Shown piece after piece: positions 15,881 to 24,609 of a DNA stretch of 64,000 nucleotides. Below the pieces are notes generated by a model. The model was not told the DNA's origin. It was given only the letters and a program-made list of their open reading frames with translations, and ran no database searches. The translations under genes and the position numbers were made by a program. How positions within the stretch are numbered: position 1 is the stretch's first letter; each line of letters starts with the position of its first letter. Location of the stretch: assembly GCA_947054505.1 (NCBI GenBank), contig CAMRWU010000007.1:1-64000 (forward strand), in the 5' to 3' direction. The DNA is from an uncultured Pseudomonadota bacterium (GTDB lineage Bacteria > Pseudomonadota > Alphaproteobacteria > RF32 > CAG-239).

Positions 15881-16498
15881 ATGAATATGATGAAAAAGTT
15901 TTTACCTGTTTTATTCCTTACACTTTTTACAAGCGGATGTGCTTTATTCCAATCTCAGGATGATACGGCTCAACGATATAACGAACCGCGTTATAATACC
16001 GAAGAACCGATACAGTTAAAAGTCAACAAAATCAATATCATCTCCGAATTCACTCCGTCTTTCACTCGTCCGAATGTCGAGCATCTGTTCCCTGTTTCTA
16101 TTGAAAAAACAGCCAAACTCTGGGCTCAGGACAGATTAAAAGCGGCTGATTTTTCAAGTGAAAAAAGCGCCGACGTCATCATCAAAGACGCCAGTGTCAC
16201 AGAAGAACTGGAAGAAAATCCGCAGATTTTCTACAAAGACAGAGTAAAATATCGTGCAACACTGGTTGTCGTTGTTAAAATCATTGATCCGCGCAACCTC
16301 TCTCGCGCCGAAACAGAGGTTCAGGCATGGAGAGAATTAATCATTCCGGCTGACACGGATATCGCAGAAAAAGAAAAATATTGGAACGGCATGGTCACAA
16401 AGCTGTTTGAGGAATTCAACGCCAAAATGACATCCAACATCCACCAATACTTAAACATGTATGTGATTAATAACGAACTGGTACCAACTTATTACTAG
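15881..16498 (+). CDS. Lipoprotein of unknown function, 205 residues
   Basis: A lipoprotein signal with lipobox TSGC (Cys20) follows two or three lysines, so the mature protein is lipid-anchored in the envelope. The mature part has an alternating strand-helix pattern (LKVNKINIISEFTP, then YRATLVVVVKIID) without a family I can name. The start ATG at 15881 has GGAAGA upstream; the ATGs at 15887 and 15890 are also possible. Its TAG stop overlaps the opposite-strand apaG stop in a shared CTAG. Its general shape resembles small alphaproteobacterial envelope lipoproteins, but function is not assignable. Confidence 0.75.
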   Translation: MNMMKKFLPVLFLTLFTSGCALFQSQDDTAQRYNEPRYNTEEPIQLKVNKINIISEFTPSFTRPNVEHLFPVSIEKTAKLWAQDRLKAADFSSEKSADVIIKDASVTEELEENPQIFYKDRVKYRATLVVVVKIIDPRNLSRAETEVQAWRELIIPADTDIAEKEKYWNGMVTKLFEEFNAKMTSNIHQYLNMYVINNELVPTYY

Positions 16499-16920
16499 TT
16501 AAAGACACAAGCCGCACGGGCATGACTGCTGAAATTGAAAGTCGGAATTTTAATTTCGCTCTGATGTCCGTCGGCTAAAATTTTACAACTTCCGTAAAAA
16601 ACAGCACACGGCGACTTCAACGGCGCTTCCGACGTAAACTCAAAAAACTCCCCTGGTTCCAACTCCGGCAACTCACCTTTAAAACCGGCAGATGTATCAC
16701 TGTAAAGATTCCCCTTGTCATCAGTAATGTTCCAATCTTTACCAACCAACTGAATCTTGTGATCAGAATTGTTTTCAATGCACAGATAATACCCCCACAA
16801 ATACTTTGCGGCACTGGGAACGCTATCCAACAAAACAGAACGGGCCGAAACGGTAATCCCATCTGTCTGACTGACTGAACAATCCTCAATATCTGTCATT
16901 TTTTCTGCCTTTAAGTTCAT
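16495..16920 (-). CDS. apaG: ApaG domain protein
   Basis: A 141-residue all-beta, fibronectin-like ApaG protein; the E. coli homologue is linked to Co2+ resistance and the domain occurs in F-box proteins, but the biochemical role is unclear. Visible family pattern: WGYYLCIENNSDHKIQLVGK, WNITDDKGNLY, then LEPGEFFEFTSEAPLKSPCA and MxGSCK-like FYGSC. The true start may be the ATG eight codons in (MTDIED), which better fits the normal length of about 125-135. It is convergent with the lipoprotein gene and shares four bases with it. Confidence 0.87.
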   Translation of the reverse strand: MNLKAEKMTDIEDCSVSQTDGITVSARSVLLDSVPSAAKYLWGYYLCIENNSDHKIQLVGKDWNITDDKGNLYSDTSAGFKGELPELEPGEFFEFTSEAPLKSPCAVFYGSCKILADGHQSEIKIPTFNFSSHARAACVFN

Positions 16921-17006
16921 TAACTCTTTGTGTTAAGAATTAATTAACTTTTTTTGATTCGCAAGACGATAATATCTTATCCCCAAGCATATCAACAGAA
17001 ATAAAA

Positions 17007-17028
17007 AAGGAGGTCCTCAGACCTCCTT
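17007..17028 (-). terminator. Rho-independent terminator after carD
   Basis: A 9-bp stem centred on GGAGGTC/GACCTCC with a CTCA loop; on the minus strand it is followed by a T run. It ends the carD transcript 19 bases after the stop. Confidence 0.88.
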
Positions 17029-17047
17029 AAAATCCCAAACAGATATT

Positions 17048-17554
17048 TTATTTCGCCAACAAATCCAATAACTTTTGCGTTGCGGCATCAGCTGTGATAT
17101 TTTCAAAAACAGCATACTCATTGGCCAAGCGATCAAGAGCCTGCTCATAAATCTGACGTTCGCTGTAAGATTGTTCCGCCAAGTTTTCACTGCGGTACAA
17201 ATCACGAATAACCTCAGCAATAGCGACCGGACTTCCTGAATTAATTTTATTTTCATATTCTTGGGCGCGTCGAGACCACATAACCTTTTTAACCCGAGCT
17301 TTTCCCTTCAATGTTGTCAGGGCTTCCGTCATTGTATCTGCACCGGAAATTCTGCGCAATCCAGTCGTTTCCGCCTTTGCCATCGGAATACGCAATGTCA
17401 TCTTGTCCTTTGCAAAATTAACCACAATCAGTTCAAGCTCCGAACCAGCAACAGTTTGTTTGCTGATATCAGAAACTTTGCCGACCCCATGCGCAGGATA
17501 GACAACATAATCGCCCGAACAAAACGGATTCTTAACTGTAATTTTTTTATTCAT
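17048..17554 (-). CDS. CarD/CdnL-family RNA polymerase-binding regulator
   Basis: A 168-residue transcription regulator that binds the RNA polymerase beta subunit and stabilises open complexes at many promoters, including rRNA promoters. The N-terminal RNAP-interacting domain shows GDYVVYPAHGVGKV at residues 14-27. The helical C-terminal part has VKKVMWSRRAQEYENKI, with the conserved Trp that contacts the promoter, and LYRSENLAEQSYSERQIYEQALDRLANE. It is transcribed alone, with its own terminator. It is typical of alphaproteobacteria. Confidence 0.93.
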   Translation of the reverse strand: MNKKITVKNPFCSGDYVVYPAHGVGKVSDISKQTVAGSELELIVVNFAKDKMTLRIPMAKAETTGLRRISGADTMTEALTTLKGKARVKKVMWSRRAQEYENKINSGSPVAIAEVIRDLYRSENLAEQSYSERQIYEQALDRLANEYAVFENITADAATQKLLDLLAK

Positions 17555-17750
17555 TACCAGATTCCCATAAAATAGGTTTATATAGAAAAATCGAAATATT
17601 TTTCATAACGACAAGCACAACATACCACAAAAAAAGGTTTAAATCTAGTCAAAAAATAAATTTTGTCAAAAAAAGATATTTTTTAACCCAATGTTAAAAA
17701 TCACAATCGTATAATAAGCAATAAAAACCGGATTTTACGGAAGGATAGTC

Positions 17751-19490
17751 ATGCCCAAGGTACTTTTTTTCTTACTGCCTCTCTTTTTAACGTCTCAATC
17801 TGTTCAAGCAGCGGTCGTTCCCGACTACGCCACCAACAACTATCAAAATCACGAACTCAGTCGAGCCGAAAAAAAATGCTTGGAAGAAGGCTACAAAATC
17901 ACTTACGCCAACTGTTCAAACCAAACAGCTCCGGCAGACAGATGTCCGCACCATGACGCCTACTACCGCAGTTGCTCCCAAGAACAATGGTGTCGCAACA
18001 ACAATTACAACTTTTTGGCCGAAGATTGCAAACTCCCTCTCTTTCCGGTTAAAATGTGCGCCAATAAATATCCTCTTTACCGCATCTGTCAAGAAAATCA
18101 GGTCAAAGCCTGCACCGGATTAGGATTCGTATCAAAAGATACTTGCAAATTGTCCGACAAACGTTGCCCCTACAGTCAGGATTACGGTCAATGTTGCGGC
18201 AAATGCGAAGGCTTCGCCTATCCCTTAGATAACATTCCTGAAGGATATGTCGCTGATGGCAAAACCTGTACAACCTGCGACGATATCGTCATGACCAATG
18301 TCAAACCGGCATCTTGCGAAGGCTATAAAGATTGTCCCTTTGGCCCGATGTCATCACAAACCCCTTCTTGCCGCCAAGGCTCCAAAACACTATATAGTGC
18401 CTGCAAAAGCGCCTCAACACTTTGCAAAGAAACCGGATACAATCAAACATCCTGCGCCGAAACGGAGGATACATTGGATTGCCCCCAACACAGCTCTTTC
18501 AAAAAATGCATCACCAACTGTCTCAAACTAGCAAAAAGCATTTCTCCGGATGCTGATGTTCTAGAGAAAAACGAAACCAATCCGATATTAGACTTGACTA
18601 AAACAAAGTTGCGTAGCTTGAGCGGATTGACACATCCCGATTGCCAAAACAAAACTCGTCCGATAATTGAGCTGACGATTAACCGTAACAATATGGAACA
18701 TTATCAAAATGTTCTTGATCGAGACATTGAAAACCTCACACTAAAATTAAACTTTGAAGAACCGTTAACTCTGCCCGCAAACGGAAACTTCAAAAATGTC
18801 AAGATTATTGCTAGCGGCACATTAGCGGAATGCCCCTTGCAGTCAGAAAAAATATCAGTATCGGGAACAGTCAGCTTCAGCGGCATACCGACACTGTGCA
18901 GCAACTTTGACGTTGCCGCCGAATCAAAACTCTTAACCGAAGGCTCAATCCGCGGAAATGTTGACATGGGAAAAGATTCTGCTCTTGGTGTCAAAGGAAG
19001 CATTCTCGGTTATCTGAAGAGCGGTAACAACAGCGAAATATTCATTAAAGGAGATATTCGCTATAACGATCCGTCCAACAACCAACCTGAAGATGCCAGC
19101 ATCCTATTTGGGTGCAACAACAAAGTCAAAATCGGCGGCGGCATCTATGCTGACACATCTTCTGTTGTCGTCAGACCGTGGACAAAGATTGACGTGGCAA
19201 AAATTGAGTTGAAATCAATCAGCAACAACCCCAAACTGCCCAATACTCTGTCCAGCCTGCATTTGCATAAATACACAAAACTGTTCAGCACTTATGGAAG
19301 CGGCGATTCTCAAGTTGTCTTTCCGTTGACTGAAAATGATGCGACAAATGGCTGTGAAGACAAATACTACATCCACTTGGGCTCTTCTGTAGATGAGGCA
19401 GAACAAACGACCGCTTTGGAACCGACAAATCTGCTGGAAGGAAAATGGACCTGTCGCACACTGCCTTACAACCAACAACAGTGCAATTAA
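17751..19490 (+). CDS. Large secreted cysteine-rich protein of unknown function
   Basis: 579 residues. A signal peptide (ending SVQAA, residues 17-21) is followed by about 260 residues rich in cysteine, with irregular repeats of the form KKCLEEGYKITYANC...CPHHDAYYRSC and similar CxxxGY-C-CP-C units. The C-terminal 300 residues have few cysteines and read as successive short strands (ASGTLAECPL, VSGTVSFSG, TEGSIRGNVDMG, VKGSILGYLKSG), suggesting a beta-helix-like stalk or plate. There is no membrane anchor or sortase motif. A TATAAT box lies near 17711. It is similar in style to the 758-residue protein at 46443-48719. No known family recognised; a cell-surface role is inferred. Confidence 0.8.
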   Translation: MPKVLFFLLPLFLTSQSVQAAVVPDYATNNYQNHELSRAEKKCLEEGYKITYANCSNQTAPADRCPHHDAYYRSCSQEQWCRNNNYNFLAEDCKLPLFPVKMCANKYPLYRICQENQVKACTGLGFVSKDTCKLSDKRCPYSQDYGQCCGKCEGFAYPLDNIPEGYVADGKTCTTCDDIVMTNVKPASCEGYKDCPFGPMSSQTPSCRQGSKTLYSACKSASTLCKETGYNQTSCAETEDTLDCPQHSSFKKCITNCLKLAKSISPDADVLEKNETNPILDLTKTKLRSLSGLTHPDCQNKTRPIIELTINRNNMEHYQNVLDRDIENLTLKLNFEEPLTLPANGNFKNVKIIASGTLAECPLQSEKISVSGTVSFSGIPTLCSNFDVAAESKLLTEGSIRGNVDMGKDSALGVKGSILGYLKSGNNSEIFIKGDIRYNDPSNNQPEDASILFGCNNKVKIGGGIYADTSSVVVRPWTKIDVAKIELKSISNNPKLPNTLSSLHLHKYTKLFSTYGSGDSQVVFPLTENDATNGCEDKYYIHLGSSVDEAEQTTALEPTNLLEGKWTCRTLPYNQQQCN

Positions 19491-19969
19491 GGATTAACAT
19501 TGGGCGAATAAATCGTTTCCGGCTCAGCTGAATTACCGATAGCCTTGAAGTCCTTAACCGGATAAGCCTGTACATCATAGACCATTCCGTTGGCTTCCAT
19601 CAAAGTGTTTTGAAAATCCTTTCCCAAAGCCTGAGGTGTCTCATTGCCGTTTTCGGAAACCGGCTGAGCAACGCTGTTTGTCTTTTCAACCGGAGCTGAA
19701 GCGTCTTGTTCATTATCCGTTACCGCTTGAGGTGATGGATTAGAAACCTGTAACGGATCTCCCAACGGATTAGGAGCGCCATCCGGCTGTTCGACAACAA
19801 ACTCCCCCATACTTCCATCTGGTTTCTTTGCCGCACCAAAAACAACCGTCGGTGCCGCATTATTTTGCTCTTCGGCAATAACCGCATCAATACTCTTCGC
19901 TTTGGCACTACCGTTAACCGCACACAATGCCCAAACCAAAATCGCCAAATTTCTAAAACCTTCGCCCAT
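19487..19969 (-). CDS. Small secreted protein, unknown function
   Basis: 160 residues from the ATG at 19969, which has GAGAGGAT directly before it; a more upstream in-frame ATG at 20011 would spoil the signal peptide. Residues 1-24 (LAILVWALCAVNGSAKA) form a signal sequence. The remainder is low in hydrophobic residues and rich in Pro, Asn, Gln and Glu, so probably disordered, with a short ordered end (VYDVQAYPVKDFKAIG). It is convergent with the Cys-rich gene and overlaps its stop (shared TTAA). No family recognised. Confidence 0.6.
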   Translation of the reverse strand: MGEGFRNLAILVWALCAVNGSAKAKSIDAVIAEEQNNAAPTVVFGAAKKPDGSMGEFVVEQPDGAPNPLGDPLQVSNPSPQAVTDNEQDASAPVEKTNSVAQPVSENGNETPQALGKDFQNTLMEANGMVYDVQAYPVKDFKAIGNSAEPETIYSPNVNP

Positions 19970-20108
19970 ATCATCCTCTCCGAAATGTTTATTTTTCTGA
20001 GAGATAATCACCGATAAACAAAAAACAAGAAGCTAAAAATAAATTTTAGTAATGTTTCGTTAAAAAAAATGTGTTATACTTAATCAATAAACACGAAAGG
20101 AGAACATC

Positions 20109-20288
20109 ATGTCGGCAAGTATAGGGGCAATCGGGCAATATCAAATCGCCATGCAACAAATGCAATTGAGCATGATAAAAAACAACATTGATATGCAAAA
20201 GCAAATCATTGATGTTTTGTTAAATCCGGAAAACAGAGCTGTTCCCACATCCGAAAATCTGGGACAAAACATTGATATTTCTATCTAA
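20109..20288 (+). CDS. YjfB-family putative motility protein, 59 residues
   Basis: The sequence from the ATG at 20109 reads MSASIGAIGQYQIAMQQMQ... and ends with LGQNIDISI before TAA. A GGAG ribosome site lies seven bases upstream and a TATACT box further up. The layout (short helical region rich in Met and Gln, then a proline turn and a terminal LGQNIDIxx) matches the YjfB putative-motility family known from Bacillus, where it belongs to the sigma-D motility regulon. The protein overlaps the opposite-strand gene by four bases. Function is unknown; the flagellar genes at 28-34 kb give a plausible setting. Assignment is by recognition of the tail motif. Confidence 0.72.
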   Translation: MSASIGAIGQYQIAMQQMQLSMIKNNIDMQKQIIDVLLNPENRAVPTSENLGQNIDISI

Positions 20289-20602
20289 AAGCTCAACATA
20301 ACCACAAACGAAATCGTTAAAACGGCAGCAACCGCAAATTTTGCCACTCCTAAGATGGATTGAAAAATCATAATCCCCCAATCCAGATTGTCACCGTTGT
20401 CTTTATAAACCTTTTTAAAAGCAAAGACATACGCGGTCGAAAGAATCAAAACCAACAAATAGAGATGAATATCCTTAAACGCAACCTGTATCGCGGCGGC
20501 GTCTTTGGTTGCCATACAAAAAATGCCAAAGGCAATTCCCAAAAGAACCAAAGGATTAAAAATTATTCCCGATGTAAAAAGAGAAATGATACCCTTTATC
20601 AT
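20285..20602 (-). CDS. Small membrane protein, unknown function
   Basis: 105 residues with three hydrophobic segments (about 5-30, 45-65 and 75-103) and a short charged loop KKVYKDNGDNLDWG between the second and third. No signal peptide cleavage site and no recognised family; it has the look of a TrbC/VirB2-like or generic inner-membrane protein but I cannot assign it. The start overlaps the stop of the gene upstream in an ATGA, so the pair is translationally coupled. Its stop overlaps the end of the YjfB-type gene. Confidence 0.6.
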   Translation of the reverse strand: MIKGIISLFTSGIIFNPLVLLGIAFGIFCMATKDAAAIQVAFKDIHLYLLVLILSTAYVFAFKKVYKDNGDNLDWGIMIFQSILGVAKFAVAAVLTISFVVMLSF

Positions 20603-20799
20603 GATTCGCTCGAACGCCCCCAGATACGACGGCTCAAATATCTGGAATCTGTCTCAAACTGAGACGGCCATATACAACGTGTTTTTGTTTTTCCGTCTCG
20701 AGATACCGGCGACGGAACAACCAACATCAGATTACCGCGTTTTTTTACCTGTGTATCTTTTTTACGATACCAGTCAAAATTCATTTGATTCACCTGCAT
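20599..20799 (-). CDS. Small basic protein coupled to the membrane protein
   Basis: 66 residues from the ATG at 20799 (MQVNQMNFDWYRKK). A very strong AGGAGGT ribosome site stands directly before this ATG, which decides the start over an ATG seven codons further upstream. The protein is basic, soluble and without recognised domain (VKKRGNLMLVVPSP in the middle, YLSRRIWGRSSES at the end). ATGA overlap with the next gene indicates coupled translation. The strong ribosome site and coupling support a real gene; function unknown. Confidence 0.55.
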   Translation of the reverse strand: MQVNQMNFDWYRKKDTQVKKRGNLMLVVPSPVSRDGKTKTRCIWPSQFETDSRYLSRRIWGRSSES

Positions 20800-20877
20800 A
20801 TGACCTCCTGACACAACCAAAACAATGTTGTATTTTGAAGTTTATCAATTAATTGTAAACAAAAGTTTAACCTCAAG

Positions 20878-22248
20878 TTACGAACTTTTCTTACGAGAAA
20901 CGTATCCGGCTGCTTCTTCCAACGCCCCCGAGATAACCTCATTCACCTTCTCGGCCAACGCCAAATTATCAGACCAAACCCAAACCTGAATCTTAGGTTC
21001 GGTACCGGACTTTCTCACCAAAACCTTTCCTTCGTTTCCCAGAAGATTCTCACCATCTTTAATCGCATCTTGAAATTCCGGCTTGTCAAAAGCCTTAATC
21101 ATTTTTGCGTTATCACCAAACACACTGTCAACCCGTAACCGAGGCATCGGCTGAAAAAGCGGAAAAATATCGCTCATATTTTTATTTGTATTTACAAGCG
21201 CTTGAACAAACAATAAAGCCGTCACCAAACAATCGCCCGTTTTTGAATAGTCAGAAGCCACCATATGGCCGGACTCTTCTCCGCCAAAAGTTGATCCCGT
21301 CTTTTCCATTTCTTCAATAACATAACGTTCTCCAACCGCCGAACGAACACAGGAAATCCCCTTGGATGCCAAAAACCGATCCAACCCCGGATTTGATACA
21401 ATTGTTGCAACAACAGTATTACTGCCCAATTCACCTGTGGTCTTAAAATACTGTCCTAAAAAGGCCAAAATCTGATCACCGTCGATTTTCCCCCCTTTTT
21501 CATCACAAACGATAATTCGGTCACCATCCCCGTCCGCCGCTATTCCCAAATCAGCAGATTTTTCCCGAACCGTTGCGCACATATTCTCAATATGTTGAGA
21601 TCCGCAATCTTTATTAATGTTCAAACCGTTCGGCTCACAAGACAAAGCAACCACATCGGCACCCAATTTCTGAAAAACGGACGGCATAATTTTTGAAAAA
21701 CACCCATTGGCACAATCAACAACAATCTTTAATCCCTTAAACAAATTCGGCCTCTTCACCGCTCGCAAAACTGTTGTAAGATATTCATCAATCGCCTCCG
21801 GATACAAAACAACTCGCCCTATCCGATCTCTGTCATACTCAAAGTTTCCTTTGACAACAGCTTTCTCCAAACGTGATGTAACTTTATCGGAAAACTTATC
21901 GCCATCTGCGGAAATCAATTTGATACCGTTATCGTGATACGGATTATGCGAAGCCGTTATCATCACCGCCATATCTACCCCCAGCTTGGGTGTCAGAACC
22001 GTTAAAGCCGGTGTCGGCAGAACCCCCATCTGCAACACATCCACCCCTTGCGATGTAAAGCCGGCAATCATTGCCGCTTCCAACATATCGCCGGAAACTC
22101 TGGTATCCTTGGCAATCGCCACACGTTTTTTGGTCAAACAAACTTCCTTTGCCGCCGCCATTGCCAAAGCCATTGCAAAATCAACCGTCATCGGATAAAC
22201 ATTCGCCACACCGCGCACACCGTCCGTACCAAACAAACTATTCTTCAT
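20878..22248 (-). CDS. glmM: Phosphoglucosamine mutase
   Basis: GlmM converts glucosamine-6-phosphate to glucosamine-1-phosphate for UDP-GlcNAc synthesis. The 456-residue protein has FGTDGVRG at residues 6-13, the phosphoserine loop ITASHNPYHDNG with Ser100, the metal loop DGDGDR and the phosphate-binding end RKSGTEPKIQVWV. All catalytic elements are intact. It stands alone; glmM often follows ftsH/folP in other proteobacteria, but not here. Confidence 0.96.
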   Translation of the reverse strand: MKNSLFGTDGVRGVANVYPMTVDFAMALAMAAAKEVCLTKKRVAIAKDTRVSGDMLEAAMIAGFTSQGVDVLQMGVLPTPALTVLTPKLGVDMAVMITASHNPYHDNGIKLISADGDKFSDKVTSRLEKAVVKGNFEYDRDRIGRVVLYPEAIDEYLTTVLRAVKRPNLFKGLKIVVDCANGCFSKIMPSVFQKLGADVVALSCEPNGLNINKDCGSQHIENMCATVREKSADLGIAADGDGDRIIVCDEKGGKIDGDQILAFLGQYFKTTGELGSNTVVATIVSNPGLDRFLASKGISCVRSAVGERYVIEEMEKTGSTFGGEESGHMVASDYSKTGDCLVTALLFVQALVNTNKNMSDIFPLFQPMPRLRVDSVFGDNAKMIKAFDKPEFQDAIKDGENLLGNEGKVLVRKSGTEPKIQVWVWSDNLALAEKVNEVISGALEEAAGYVSRKKSS

Positions 22249-22446
22249 ATTGCCCTCCGCAAATTATTTAATACCTACAGTCTAAACGAGAGCCGTCTGA
22301 AGCTCAAGCTAAAATCCAACATATCCGCCACCGTTTCTCGATTATTTTACATTCATACCTATTCATAAATAAAAAATTAACATAGAATAATTAAATTATG
22401 ACTATATAATAATGATAATTAAGAGTCCGACAACAGAGAGGTTAAT

Positions 22447-23163
22447 ATGAAACGCCTGATAGCTTTGTTTTTAGGTTGCAGTATGCTGACATCGGTTTCC
22501 GCCATTGCTCAGGAAACCGCAAAAACATATTCCGAAGTTCGACCGGAAAACATCCTCCCCGGCATCAGCAAGGCAATCGGCCAATCTGCCCTGCAAAACA
22601 TAACCGGAGCCGAACAAATTTTTTGTTATCAAATAACCAATAAACCAGAAAACTATAACGGCTATACATTAGACGGCATGGCCATTGCCGGATTTTGCGG
22701 TATCATCAATCAAGATTTGAAAAATATGGTTATTACCGAGCTTTTTGCCAATCCGGACAGCGTTCTCTTTGATGAAACCGAAGACTGTATCATTCGCCCC
22801 AAAATTATGTTACGTTTTGTCCGCGGTGTTGATACAACCGACGTCTTACTGTCTTCTCCCTGCCACGCTTTTGCCATCTTCTACGGCGGACGCATTAACG
22901 CCTTTAATGCCAAACCGGCAGCTCCGATAATTGATGCTCTGGTAACGCCGCTGTTAAAAAGCCGAGTAGACTTTGCCTCTCCGGCTCTGTTCAACCAGCT
23001 TTTGCCTGTTGGCATCGCCCAGACGGAAGAACAAAAAGAACTGCTTAATCAGAAAAATGCTCCTATTCGCAACTGGCTGAAAAAACAAGATGAAGAAGAT
23101 TCATCAAAACCCAAAACCGGAGGCTGGAACAAAGTCAACCTCAAACTTCAGGGCAATAAATGA
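22447..23163 (+). CDS. Periplasmic protein of unknown function coupled to pheA
   Basis: 238 residues with a signal peptide (residues 1-22, ending AIAQ). The mature part has four cysteines (QIFCYQIT, GFCGII, EDCIIRP, SPCHAF) that could form two disulfides and a helical lysine-rich C-terminus. No family recognised. The gene ends in an ATGA overlap with pheA, meaning a periplasmic product and a cytoplasmic biosynthetic enzyme share one transcript; this looks like simple linkage rather than a pathway relation. The leader 22249-22446 is AT-rich and holds the promoter. Confidence 0.7.
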   Translation: MKRLIALFLGCSMLTSVSAIAQETAKTYSEVRPENILPGISKAIGQSALQNITGAEQIFCYQITNKPENYNGYTLDGMAIAGFCGIINQDLKNMVITELFANPDSVLFDETEDCIIRPKIMLRFVRGVDTTDVLLSSPCHAFAIFYGGRINAFNAKPAAPIIDALVTPLLKSRVDFASPALFNQLLPVGIAQTEEQKELLNQKNAPIRNWLKKQDEEDSSKPKTGGWNKVNLKLQGNK

Positions 23164-23999
23164 AACTAAAAATCGCCTATCAGGGTGTTGCCGGAGCCTA
23201 CTCACACATAGCCTGTCAAAACTTGTTTCCCGATCAGGAATATTTGCCGTTCACAAGTTTTGATCAAGCTCTGAAAGCCGTGCAAAACAAAAACGTTGAT
23301 TTAGCTGTCATTCCTGTCGAAAACTCGAATGCCGGACGTGTCAGCGATGTTCACTTTTTGCTCCCTCAAACAAAGTTGCACATTGTCGGAGAATATTTTT
23401 TACGCATTGAACATATGCTCCTGGGGCTTCCCGATGCAAAACTGGAAACAATCACATCTGCCTCCTCTCATCCTCAAGCTCTGGCACAATGTTCAAATTT
23501 TTTAAAAGAACATAACATTACGCCGATACAACGCATTGACACCGCCTTGTCCTGTCAGGATATAAAAAAGGAACAAGATGCCGGCAAAGCGGCTATTGCC
23601 TCTCGTTTGGCTGCAGAAATATACAACTTAAAAATCTTACAGCCAAATATTGAAAATGCGTCAAACAACACGACCCGTTTTCTGATAATGTCACAGACAG
23701 AATTACTGCCGGAAGACGACGGTTCGACATACATCACATCATTTATCTTTAAGGCTAAAAATATCCCTGCCGCACTATACAAAGCCTTGGGCGGCTTTGC
23801 AACCAACGACATCAACATCACAAAACTTGAAAGTTACTTGCTTAATGGACGTTTTGTATCGGCTCAATTTTATGTGGAAATAGAATCTCACCCTCAACGA
23901 CAGAGTTTCCAAAACGCTTTCAAAGAATTACAATTTTTCTCTGATGAAATTCATATTTTGGGAACCTATCAGGCTCACCCCTACCGTTACCAAAAATAA
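23160..23999 (+). CDS. pheA: Prephenate dehydratase
   Basis: Converts prephenate to phenylpyruvate in phenylalanine synthesis. 279 residues: the two-part PDT domain starts KIAYQGVAGAYSHIA and carries VIPVENSNAGRV and the catalytic NTTRF; the C-terminal ACT domain contains TNDINITKLES, the ESRP-equivalent region for phenylalanine feedback binding (here ESYLL instead of ESRP). There is no chorismate mutase domain, so it is the monofunctional form usual in alphaproteobacteria. Translationally coupled to the preceding gene through ATGA. Confidence 0.94.
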   Translation: MKLKIAYQGVAGAYSHIACQNLFPDQEYLPFTSFDQALKAVQNKNVDLAVIPVENSNAGRVSDVHFLLPQTKLHIVGEYFLRIEHMLLGLPDAKLETITSASSHPQALAQCSNFLKEHNITPIQRIDTALSCQDIKKEQDAGKAAIASRLAAEIYNLKILQPNIENASNNTTRFLIMSQTELLPEDDGSTYITSFIFKAKNIPAALYKALGGFATNDINITKLESYLLNGRFVSAQFYVEIESHPQRQSFQNAFKELQFFSDEIHILGTYQAHPYRYQK

Positions 24000-24003
24000 A
24001 TGA

Positions 24004-24606
24004 TTAAGCAATTTTTTCGATTGAATCTTCAATCAACTTGTCTTGTTCTTTATCTGTTAACTGCTCAGCCAAAACTCTTTTAACGGCTTGAATAGTCAAC
24101 GTCGCCGCCATGGAAGAAATCTCCTGAACGGCTTTATCCTGAGCGGCGGCAATTCGTTCTTTCGCATCCTTTTCTTTCATGGCCATATCTTTTTCAAGCT
24201 TAGCCATATTTTCTTTTTTCATAAAATTAATTTCTTTTTCGGAACGATTAAGAATATCCTGAGCTTCTTGCTCCGCTTCACGATATTTTTTCTCATATTG
24301 CGCCAAAAGCTTCTGAGCATCCTCTTTCAAAGTTGCCGCTTCACTAATACGATTGGCAATTGTTTCACCGCGTTTCTTCAACAGGGAATACATAATTTTT
24401 CCAATTGGACGAGCCAGCCCGACCACCACCAAAACAAACGACATGGCCACCCAAAATTCGGCACTCTGATAAAAGACCTCACCATGCCTGCTTAATTCAT
24501 GCGCTGTTGTCTCAATAACATCAGCCACACTTCCGGCCGCATTCAAAACTGCGTCCTGCGTTGCATCAATAATTTCCTTACCGGCAACATTTTCTTCAAT
24601 AGCCAT
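24004..24606 (-). CDS. atpF: F0F1 ATP synthase subunit b
   Basis: 200 residues: one membrane helix around residues 48-68 (EFWVAMSFVLVVVGLARPIG) followed by a long charged coiled coil that forms the peripheral stalk with b'. It is preceded by an acidic N-terminal extension of about 45 residues, longer than in most b subunits. It is the last gene of the atpI-atpB-atpE-atpF'-atpF operon, four bases after atpF'. F1 genes are not in the window, as expected for the split organisation in alphaproteobacteria. Confidence 0.93.
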   Translation of the reverse strand: MAIEENVAGKEIIDATQDAVLNAAGSVADVIETTAHELSRHGEVFYQSAEFWVAMSFVLVVVGLARPIGKIMYSLLKKRGETIANRISEAATLKEDAQKLLAQYEKKYREAEQEAQDILNRSEKEINFMKKENMAKLEKDMAMKEKDAKERIAAAQDKAVQEISSMAATLTIQAVKRVLAEQLTDKEQDKLIEDSIEKIA

Positions 24607-24609
24607 AAT

